In this document: piece by piece, positions 41,180 to 50,944 of the stretch
Numbering within the stretch: the stretch's first letter is position 1
How the letters are laid out: each line of letters starts with the position of its first letter
Source: Engraulis encrasicolus
Taxonomy: Eukaryota > Chordata > Actinopteri > Clupeiformes > Engraulidae
DNA: 64,000 nt
Direction of reading: 5' to 3'
Assembly (NCBI RefSeq): GCF_034702125.1
Contig: NC_085878.1
Span: 19,517,088-19,581,087 of the forward strand
The notes under the pieces: generated by a model
Seen by the model: the letters and a program-made list of their open reading frames with translations, nothing else
Told to the model about the DNA's origin: nothing
Database searches by the model: none
Translations under genes and position numbers: made by a program

Positions 41180-44100
41180 TAAGTCGAGGCGAGGGCGTAC
41201 CGATCGCAGTGTAAAAATGAGCCACCGCATACATTATTTATCGAGTCCGATGCGAAAACCAACGATATTAAGGAGCAGTACTGTTCATGTACAGCTGGGT
41301 ATGTATTAGCCTATTCGTCAGCATTAGTTATTAAAAGTAAGCATTGATATATAGGCCTTAGTCCTTATCAGTATTTGCCGGAACGTTTCCTACCTGTTGA
41401 TATGATGCGCTACATTGAATCCAGTTAGGTGTAGCCTTATTATTTAAATAAACCTATAGTTAGTAGGCTACAGCACGCAGTGCTTAGGCCTATATACAAA
41501 AGAAAAGACACCCCTTTTCAAAATGTTACAGTAGACTATGCATTAAATTGCCGATTCCCATCACTGTCCAAAACCAAACTTACTCCTGGTCAGATACAGT
41601 ATGTGCGCTGCTGCATTTGACAAGATGTTGTTTCCAGTTCCACAGGTTACTGTGCACACATTGTAGGACTGGTTCACACATTAGACTTGAAGACACCAGT
41701 TCAGTCGTGCACAAGCTTGCCACAGCAGTGGCATAAACCACGAGGTACTAAAGTAACTCCACAGCCCGTGACAGCAGTCGTCGTGGCCAAGGCGAACGAG
41801 CAAAGAAAACGCAGACCTATATTCTGCCAGTACAGGCCTAGGTGAGCCACAACCAGACTAAACAGCACCCACTGTGTAGATGTAGCCTTCCCTATAACGT
41901 TCTTTCACATCATAAACAAAGTGAATATTTCATACCCCCATGAACTGCAACCTTCCACCATAATAACTTCACTCGTGTTTTTTTTTTTTAGAGCAGATGA
42001 CATAATCAGAGATGTATTTCAGATTACAGGACAGAAGTAGAAAGGCATGCTTTCTTCATTTCACAGGGCCGTCTCAGAGATAACAGATGAGGATTTGGCG
42101 TTATTAGGAGAGCTAAGAGGGACACCCATTTGCTACATAGTTAACAAACCACCAACAAATGTAGTCATAGGTCAACAGGAGTACCCTCTTGGAAGTGGCT
42201 TGAGCTACCAGGTAAAATGCGTAATTAAGTTGACAGAATAAGCATAAGTAACAACCCTCACAATTTGACATTTTAAAGACATTAAAGTAAGGGAAATATG
42301 TGTTCATTTTTAATTTGACCCATGCAACAAATGTCTTTTTTTGGGAATCAGCTTAGTAGGTATTTGTTACATAGAGAGCACAGTTTTCATTTCATTCACA
42401 TTTGAATTCATAAACATACTGTACAAAAAAAACTGGACTGAGACATGCAACCAGTTTGTTCTTATTTATTTTTCTGAATCCACAAATTACACAAACAACA
42501 GTCATCTGAATAAGAATAATAAGATATAAAAATACAAAAAGTTGATTAAAAAAACCTCAATATTTTACAATGGCCAATGCCATCAACAGCACCTCACGCC
42601 TAAGCTTTAATAATATGTGGCTGAAAGTTTGACAGCATACTGACCACAAACCATATTTGATTGATGTTGCCAAATCTAACATTACGGACCCCTTTAGACA
42701 CAATTTTGAATTTCTTCACTTTGGCAATTGCCCTTTCTACATGAACCCGGGTTTTGCTATTTGTTTTGTCATGACAACATCTGCGGCTGGCATCTGAGTG
42801 TTTGCTTTGGCAAATGGGGGGATGTTCAGGTTAAGCCCAAGCTCCTTTAGCTCCTTCTCAATTTGAAATCCTTTATCGGTCATTATTCCATCACCCTTCT
42901 CCAGATAGCCACACTGAAGCAGGCCTGCCAGTACATCTAGGAAGCCACATTTTTTAACAATTTCTTTGTCCGAGATTGAGCCGGTGAACAGGGTGGACAC
43001 AAAAATAATTGAGCCTCTGGGATCACAGGCAACAAGTGATTTTAGTGTGTTGGTTGACTTGTAATTTGAAAATGTTTGACTTTGCAGTAATAATGATGAT
43101 GGCTTCTCTGTTTTTATTTCTGTACAGTCCAGGATGGCAATGGTGGTGGGGTATTTTGCTCTGAACTCGTCAGGCATATTTTGAATAATTGAGTTCCTAT
43201 GTGGCCAAATCGGTAGGCTTCCTAATTTCTCATACATGTGGTCAATCCACGAATTGAATAATGTGCTGACTGAGCGCTCTGGAATTTTGAATTTGAATGC
43301 TAACTCTTTGAGGTCGTAATTTTGCCTCAACTTCATGAGGACAAGCAGAAATTGATGTCGTAAAGGCATTAAATTTATGTTCTGGTCCACTCTGCTATAT
43401 GTCAGAGGGCCGAGTGTTGGTGTGTCTGTGGCAGTGTGTGGAATTTTGAAAAGTGCACACAGCTGGTTGAAAGTATTGTATTGGAAACCAGTGCAGTACT
43501 CAAAGTACCCAGGTACATCACACAGAAATACACTCTCAGGTGTTAGTGGGCATTGACATTGAGTGTGTGCACTGTGGGTGAGTGTGTGCGGTGCTTGACC
43601 GGTTTGGATTTGCTTTTTAAGTCAAGCAATTTCTTTGTCCTTTTCGGCAAGTTGCTTGTCTTTCTCAGCAAGCTGTCTCTTCAGTTGTTTCAATTCTTCT
43701 GCCCATACCTCTTCTGTGAGCTTCTGTTGGTTCCCGGTGTGGTTCTGGTTTTCTGTGGAAAGATATAAATATTAATAAAAAAACATTTAAAATTAGGCCA
43801 ACTTACCAACAAACTAAAACAGGATGGAAATGCATTTCGCTTTTTCAGTTCCACTGCGCCATCCTCTTCTGTGGGCTTCTGTGGGTTCTCTGTGTGGTTC
43901 GGGTTTTCTGTGTGAAGACATAACAATGGAAAAAGAAACATTAAAATTAATAATATTTTCCTTTCATTCCATACAGCTACCACTGTTGGACACCACATTA
44001 GGGGCTTCAGTTCAAACAGACATCCCAGAATTCCCGGCCTTCCCATTGCCCCCACAGCCAGGGTCCTATTGCACTGTGCTGAGCGCAGTGCATATGGAGA

Positions 44101-44765
44101 GGTTCAGGGCGATTTCTCTAACAAAGGCTGAGGCAGAGGACATTGAGCTTAACACTAGGCAGCAGAACAACAACCTTCAGTGTCACCATGCACGCTCTTC
44201 GCGCCTAACATCATCCCTATTCAAGAGAATAGTGTCGAGAAGATCTGACTTCCAACAATTAGCTGCCATTATGTCAAGAAAAAAGAAGAACGTGGTGACA
44301 AAAGCGATGAGGAGAGGCCTTGAGTTAGAGCCAGCTGCTGCATCGAAGTATGCTGCCATTACTGGCAACACTGTTAAAAAATGTGGTTTTGTCATCAACC
44401 CCAATGCCCCCCATTTAGGAACATCTCCAGACCGAGGAGTCCGGAGTGGTGAGGGTGAATATGGGCTGTTAGAGATCAAATGTCCGAACAAAAGCACGTA
44501 GACTGATTGCCAGTATCTGCAAATCATTAATGACACATATAAATTGAATCGCACACACGACTATTACACTCAAATCATGGGACAAATGGGGATAACCGGG
44601 ATGCCGTGGTGTGACCTTTTCATTTGGTGCGAAAGCAATTATCACCTGGAGAGAATTTATTTTGAAGAGGACACATGGGAAAAAATGAAAGACAAACTGG
44701 ACCGTTTCTTCTTTGAATATTTCCTGCCTGAAATGTGCAATTACATCCACTCAAATGAACAGTAG
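41180..44765 (+). pseudogene. ISL2EU SWIM-YqaJ nuclease gene, decayed
   Basis: Exon-like pieces: about 41216-41298 (TLFIESDAKTND, then CSC), about 41648-41841 (YCAHIVGLV, LPQQWHKPRG, KRRPI), 42067-42211 (AVSEITDEDLALLGEL) and 43977-44765. CSC plus CAH completes a SWIM zinc finger. The last exon carries the lambda-exonuclease-like YqaJ fold: SSRLTSSLFKRI, GLELEPAAASKYA, CGFVINPNAPHLGTSPD, LLEIKCPNK. An in-frame TAG at 44499-44501, just after the catalytic EIKCP, is followed by the rest of the domain in the same frame. The junction between the first two pieces also does not keep phase. Known as the second ISL2EU protein; its biochemical role in transposition is not established. Confidence 0.8.
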
Positions 44766-47660
44766 CCTACCTGCATCTATGTCCATGGACTGCAGCATAC
44801 TATCCTCCAGCACCGATACTGCAGCGACCACTCTGCAAATACATGTAAAATAATCAATTACATTTTGTAAATACTTCTATCACACCATGTTTTGTTGCAA
44901 TGGCCTATTCTTTCTACAGCAGTGTTGGGAGTAACTCATTACAAAAATAAACAATTACTGTGGTGCATTAGGTTACTTCTTGCTGTGACACAACAATGTA
45001 GGCCTAATGCTTTTTTGAACAAAACTCTGTAATATTTTCTCATTTACAATGCTACGTAAGTTAATATTTTGAAAAGACAGTCAGGCCTAACATGTTATCG
45101 TACATTTTTTGAGTACCGGTAGGCCTAACTTTCATAACACTCACTACAACTCTTACCTTTTAGTGGGAGGTAGTCCTATTTGATTAGGAATGGCAGGGAC
45201 TGGATTTGGATGTTGAAGGCTTGGTTCCCCATCGACGAAGTGCTGAAATAATACAAAAAATATATTTAGCAATGTTGCACATTAACAAACACAACGGTCA
45301 TGCAATAACCGCTAACAACAACAAGAAAGTCAGATGAAAACAAAACTGCTTTTAAGGCAAATGATAATTTCACCAGGAAGGTGGTAGCCTAATAAATGAA
45401 GTTATTTTGTATCAGAAGTGTATCATCAAACTCATGCGCGATATAGGCAGTTGGAAAATTACTTAATACAATCGATGGTTACGACCACTGGTCAGCGACC
45501 AGAGTAGTGTTATGAAGTTAGTGATAATAAACTCTAACTACAACATAAGTCATCATCTTGTGACCGATACGAGTTTTAACAGACATGTTTGTATATATAT
45601 CTTGAACGACGAAGCTCTGGTCAACTTGTCAAAACCAGTGTTAATTTTGACAGGAATTTTTAATTTAGTTTTAGTTTTAGTCTCTTGACGAAAATGTAAT
45701 TTTAGTTTTAGTCACAATTTAGTCATCTAAATCATTTTTGTTTTAGTCTAGTTTTAGTCAACTAAAATTCATACAATTTTAGTCGACGAAATCTAAATTA
45801 ATTTTAGTCGACTAAAATAGGCTATTGGGTCAAAGACGTCCAAAAAGGAATTGTCATTCAGTGTAACGGATACCTTCTGCTGACTGTAACTGTAAGAAAC
45901 ATGACTCTTTTTATTTTATTTTTTTTCCAATGAATTCATGAAAGCCTCGGCTGTTATTCATTCACTTGAAACAATTTAAAAAACATGTTTTTTACAGTTA
46001 CAGTCAGCAGAAGGTATCCGTTACACTGAATGACGGTTCCTTTTTGGACGTCTTTGACCCTATATTTCCTCTTGTCTACACTTCTCTATAAAATGGTCAA
46101 ACTAAAATACCATTTGGGGAAATCAATGATTAAAATAACATATTGTAGGCTATAAGAAAATATTGTAAAAAAAACTGCCAGAGCGTCTTATAAGCCAGTG
46201 CGTCCAATGTGTAAAAAAATCATGGCCGCGACACTCATAAATCTCTGTCGATATTTTAGAACGACTTCGGGGGGGAAATGGGACTGCACGTTATGAAAAA
46301 ATAGCCTACTTGTGGGTATACCAGTAATCAAGAGCGTCGCGGGGTACAGTAGGTGCATGCAGGCGTTACAATGGCACGGCACCTGTTGGAAGACGTCTCT
46401 CTCTCTCTCTCCCCCTCTCTCTCTCTCTCTCGTGCGCGTATTGCAAGCTGTTGCATATTATTTGCTTGATGCAAAGTTGTGATGGCACGTGACACGCGCT
46501 CTCGTTGACATGGTTGTGTCCATGGTTGCATGCATTCGCAAGACGTTATTGCAATAACTCATTTGAAAGCGTGGAAGGGTCATTCACTTCCTATTTCAGT
46601 GTCCTTGATTGAAACATGTCACAAAACTCCACACTTCCAAATCCTTTGCGATCGGCACTAAAGTGATTCTTATCAGAAGGCTTTTGCCTACGCATAGACC
46701 CTTAGCCTACAAACAGAAATTAGCCTACAAACATTAGCGAACATTGAAAAAAGATCAAACAACGACCGTCGGGTAGCAGGTTCATGAAAGCGCAGGGAGT
46801 GGAGAAGTTCCACAAAAATGCAGAGAAAGATGTTTGCTACTGTGCGACAGCACCACCACCTATTTCATGACTGCTTAAACTTCTTCGTCATGGATAAATG
46901 GGCAACAATATTTTTTCCAGCCAGGATTGCACTGAAAAGTAGGCTACTGCTGTTAAAAAAGGGTCACGGCCACTGCTTGTCACTGTGCCTGCTGCGTGTG
47001 TGTGTGAGGGAGGGGAGGAGGGAGGAGACGCAAAGCAGATGAGGGTCGCGCCTTGCGAAATAGCAGGCAATTCTTTTCCAATGTTTCAGTGACATATTAA
47101 CAAAAATGCTTCCTATTGGTTTTCGTCTCGGGTGGTATTGTAGTCACATTTTTATTTTTTTTGACGAAAATATGAATCAATATCGTTATATTTTTCGTAC
47201 AAACGCATGCTGTTTTTTTCGTCATCGTTGTATTGTCGTCAGGGGAAAAACAATCGTTACGAATATTTTGACGAAAATATTTCGTCACGAAATTAACACT
47301 GGTCAAAACATGCCGGCTATGTGATATAGCTAATCGCTTTTTTGCTAGCTACTTAGGTACTCATCTCTTAACCTAAAACACCATAAATTATCAAACGAAT
47401 CCACCTGTAAAGTAAACTAAGGTTATACGCAACCATTGACTACTGTCAATGTACGCAACACTTACCTTAGAGCAGACATACGTATCCTTAGTAATCCTTC
47501 TCAGGTTCAGCCGGGGACGTCCACAAAGTTTTATCCAAACCTTACACCTGTCATGATTTGATAGAGGTTTTGGGAAGGGGAAAAAACGTATTCCCCCCTT
47601 CAACCTGTCTGGGTAACGCGTGTCGGTTTTACAATCACCCCAGGCACAACGTTTGACCAT
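42600..47660 (-). pseudogene. ISL2EU THAP-DDE transposase gene, decayed
   Basis: Pieces in gene order: 47466-47660 THAP finger (MVKRCAWGDC..., donor after YVCSK), 45157-45242 (HFVDGEPS completes the C2CH; AVPTK-type motif read as GLPPTKR), 44770-44834 (VVAAVSVLEDSM), acceptors at 43907 and 43752, a coiled coil (RQLAEKDKQLAEKDKEI), then the DDE_Tnp_4-like catalytic region 43390-42737 (ILDCTEIK, GIMTDKGF) and VHVERAIAKVKKF at about 42740. Defects: an in-frame stop near 43618 after the coiled coil and a one-base loss in an A/C run near 42748 before the final catalytic E. The first intron holds the hAT at 45636-47301. Confidence 0.82.
45636..47301. mobile_element. hAT-type element in the ISL2EU transposase intron
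   Basis: 1,666 bp, ends CAGTGTTAATTTTGAC and CACGAAATTAACACTG, perfect 8-bp duplication GTCAAAAC at 45628-45635 and 47302-47309. TTTAGTTTTAGTC repeats follow the left end. It contains a large internal inverted repeat (45827-45895 against 45992-46060) and a (CT)n tract at 46398-46431. No transposase recognised. Confidence 0.9.
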
Positions 47661-47899
47661 TTTCCCGTTTAACTACGGCGGTGGCAACAAAAAACGAACC
47701 AAAACATGACCCAACGCTGTCTAAATCAATGGAGCGCTGTCAGCACTGTCCGAGGTTTGTCCGAGGTGGTCCTTTTGCTGCGCTGTGATTGGTCAAAACA
47801 GCATTTTAGGGCGGGCCTTAGCCAAAGGAGAATTCTCCACCCAGCAGAGCAGCACTGCTGTTTGCGCTTGCCCTCTCTGTCTCTCGAGTGAGTCTCCAA

Positions 47900-48674
47900 C
47901 ACAGTGGGTTTACATACAGGCTGGATCTCAAATGGCGCACTTGTGCACTTCGGGCACTATGTTTCAGTGCGTAACTAATACGGCATACGCACTGAAACAT
48001 GAACACTAAAGTGCACAAGTGCACCATTTGAGATTCAGCCACAGTGTTCAATCTCGCCCTCCAACCCGTGCCTGCAGTTCACCTAGAGAGCGCTGTCGAG
48101 ACAGCAGAGCCCAGGCTGGCGCTAATAACTGACAATTGTGCTCGCTGTCGGCTGAAACTTGACAATATTATTGTAAGTTCTGAGAAACCAATGTGGATGT
48201 AAATGAAATGTACAATAACCTGAGAGTTATGTCCTTCTGATTTCTTACAACATTGGCATTTATGAGTGAGGCTCCGCTAGCATCTTGCTAACAAAATTGC
48301 TTTACGGCCGTCGTGATCACAGCAATGCAGCCGGCCGACCAATCCAAACGCAGTGTGTGAAGCCACTCGTGACGTCATATTGACAATAAAGACGTATTTT
48401 ACAAAGATCCAGAGAGTTTAAACATTCAAACTAAGTGCTGTTTGAAAGGATAATTCATCCTGCCTTTGGGAAAAATAAAATGAAACGACGATACCAATTC
48501 TCTCCCAAAGCAATGGCAGCATCTGTGGATGAGCTCCATGGACCCCATTCATTCTAACAGCCTCTGCGCTCCTTGCCGCTCCTCTGCACTGTCTGGATGG
48601 CGACACTTAGTGGACAGTACCACCCGGAAAAAGTCGCAAGATTCCTCTCTCGTACTACCCATAAACACCCTCTG
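47900..48674. mobile_element. 775 bp hAT-type insert in hAT copy 2
   Basis: Absent from copy 1 at the matching point. Flanked by a perfect 8-bp duplication GTCTCCAA (47892-47899 and 48675-48682). Ends CACAGTGGGTTTA and TAAACACCCTCTG are imperfect inverted repeats. Contains the palindrome at 47919-48040. Confidence 0.8.
47919..48040. repeat. Palindromic MITE
   Basis: About 120 bp near-perfect palindrome; arms GGCTGGATCTCAAATGGCGC and complement, turning around 47975-47990. Confidence 0.7.
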
Positions 48675-48969
48675 GTCTCCAAATTCAAATAGATTGCACG
48701 CTGTCACTCGTCCCGCCCCCTTTATCAGGACTGTCTTTTTATTGGTTCACAGTCTTCCCAGAGACAGTTGAAAGCCATATTACTATTGGCTGAGGGGCGT
48801 TTTGCCGTGAGGAGCGCTTTCGCCACGCTTTGTTGATTGCGACTTCATAAAAAAACATCCATATCGCAAAATTACGCATCGGAGAGCGCCATTTCGGCGC
48901 TCCTTCTTCACATGGCGCCCTAGGCGACCGCCTAACCGGCCTATGCTTAAAACCGGCCCTGACAATTGA

Positions 48970-49418
48970 GAACATAATCCTAGTCAACATCACAAGCAGA
49001 TACACAGTGAGCAGGAAATATACAGAACAAGTGCAGATGCTAAGTAGGCTTAGTTTTTTAAATTTGTATTTATTTATTCATTTTGGCTTAAGAAAATTAG
49101 TATAGGGTTAAGTAGAGTTCACAAACACATCATGCCATAGACTCTGGCTCGGCACTGCAGCTGAAGCATAGCATAGTCATGAGAGAGAAGAGTCTTAAAT
49201 GCTTTTTGAAAGTTGAAAGAGATGTGCTTAGTCTTGCTGCCTCTGGGAGACTTTTCCAACATTGAGGAACAGTGAAAGAGAAACACTTCATAGAGTAACA
49301 CTTTATTGGGTAACATAAGGAAGATACAATATGCAGCAATGTTATTGTTACCACCAATGCCATAAGCTACTGTTATTCTGAAAAGATAGTTCACATTTGG
49401 CCCCAGATAAATAGACAT
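48970..49418 (-). mobile_element. L2-like LINE, ORF2 C-terminus and 3' UTR (outer shell of nest, proximal part)
   Basis: The minus strand encodes the LINE C-terminal motif CWKSLPEAARLSTSLSTFKK near 49260-49190 with frame decay around it. The 3' UTR (49020 to 48970) matches 60310-60375 and continues across the hAT insertion at 33787-33722. Confidence 0.75.
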
Positions 49419-50944
49419 AGGTATGATGACACATAGAGGCAGAGATGAATACAGTGGGCCCAGCAGCTCACCTAATGGTAAATGAAGGTCACATTAAAAA
49501 ACAGAAGCCAGACAGATCTTTACTTCTCTGTATAATTCAATCCAATCATACACTTTGGTATTGCTGAAAGTGTTCGCTAACCTGCCTTGTCTCACACATG
49601 AAATTTCCATTTCATGTAAGTTTAATGGACAATGAAGAAGTCTAAAGCTGGGCTTACACTGTGCGACTTTTGCCCCGATTTTGCCCCGATTTGGCACTCG
49701 CACGACTTTTTGAGAGTCGGGCCGATTTCTTGCTCAACCTAAGGTCAATCGTGAGTCTCGCATCGTGCAGTGTACATGGGGTAATGACAAGCGATTTCGC
49801 CTCACGAACGTGCAATCGCAGGGTCGCAAGAAAATCAAAACGGTTTGAAATTCTGGTCGTGGCTTGTGCGTAAATCGCACAGTTAAAGCAGTGGTACGAC
49901 CCGATTTGACACTTCACATGCACAAATTAATAGGGCCGTGCGATTCGCTGTTGAGCGCGACCTCATCTCCACCTCAGGTGCGCATGTTCCCTCCTCTGCA
50001 GACCGGGGAATCATGCCTGTCGCGTCGTACGGTGGAAGCATTTCGCTCGCATCCGACTGTCGGCTCGTGTAGTGTGAGTCGTGAACTTTTAAACAGTGAA
50101 ATTCCATCGTGCAGTGTGAGCAGAAGCTTAAGACCCACGAGTGAAAATATCGTACAGTGTATGCCCGGCTTTAGTCTAAGTGCCATCCCATTCCTAGCCC
50201 ATAGGGTTCGATTCGATATTACATCTGATCCACCTTTTGCAACATACTGATTCATGACATGCCCCAGTTATAAAAGAGCAAATTATGTCAATTACATATT
50301 CATGAACAAAACAAATCCAGGTAATGATCAAGGGGTCTGTTACACAAATGTACAGTTGTTTGAAAGATGCGAATGTAATTTTATTATTTTTCATTGCTGT
50401 AAACTTGCCAATACCCTGTAAAACCTGTTGTCCTTAGGACAGACATAACCATTTCACTTGACTAAAAATAAAACAACCTCACTGATGGAATGGAATAATA
50501 TCATCATTATGTGGAAGAACATATTAAAGTGGCTCTACAGAATTGCAAATAGTGAGTTTAAAACAATATGTAGGCTACTATTATTTTCTGATTGCTCAAA
50601 ATGTGTCCCACATGTTTGTCAACACCGTGAGATATTTTTTAAAAGACAATAAATTCAAGCATGTAAGGTCATCATTATAAGACATATTAGTATTCATTGC
50701 AATCCAGAACTAGATTGCATTCTCACAGAAAATACTGGAAGCGGGCTTGCCGTTTGGGGCAGAGCAGAGATGATTTTATTTTTGATATCTCTATCCCTAA
50801 ATTAAAAACAAACTACTATTGAGAAAACAAAGCTAAAAGAAATCCATGGAAAAAATCCATCCACCCAGTCAGAAGTTAGGGGCCAAACAATTCAGCCATC
50901 TTGGATTCAGTCATCTTGAAAGTGTTGTAGCTCCGCGTTTTGGG
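49419..50944. other. No gene seen; contains one MITE
   Basis: 49641-50173 is bounded by CTAAAGCTGGGCTTACACTG and CAGTGTATGCCCGGCTTTAG and is rich in CGCACGACT-like and GTGTGAG-like motifs, as in fish DNA-transposon MITEs. No clear target duplication. The rest is AT-rich and unrecognised. Confidence 0.55.

Larger units (their letters stand above)
40911..47830. mobile_element. ISL2EU-type DNA transposon
   Basis: 6.9 kb with inverted ends CGCCTTTGGCTAAGCCCCGC and its partner GCGGGCCTTAGCCAAAGGAG, inserted in hAT copy 2. AATT occurs on both sides (40907-40910 and 47831-47834), so a 2-4 bp duplication is likely. It carries a THAP/DDE transposase on the minus strand and a SWIM/YqaJ nuclease gene on the plus strand, the pairing known for ISL2EU elements. 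Both genes carry inactivating changes. A hAT element sits in the first transposase intron. Confidence 0.85.
33788..48961. mobile_element. hAT-like element, copy 2, expanded to 15.2 kb by nested insertions
   Basis: Ends CAGGGCCGGTTCTGGC and AAAACCGGCCCTG with a perfect 8-bp target-site duplication ACAATTGA at 33780-33787 and 48962-48969. Its own sequence survives at 33788-34473, 40466-40910, 47831-47899 and 48675-48961, colinear (inverse orientation) with 2146-3954. The remainder is the DIRS, ISL2EU and a 775 bp hAT insert. No transposase of its own. Confidence 0.88.

Noticed and set aside
43553..43768. Plus-strand ORF over the coiled-coil segment
   Set aside because: It is the antisense shadow of the transposase coiled-coil exon.
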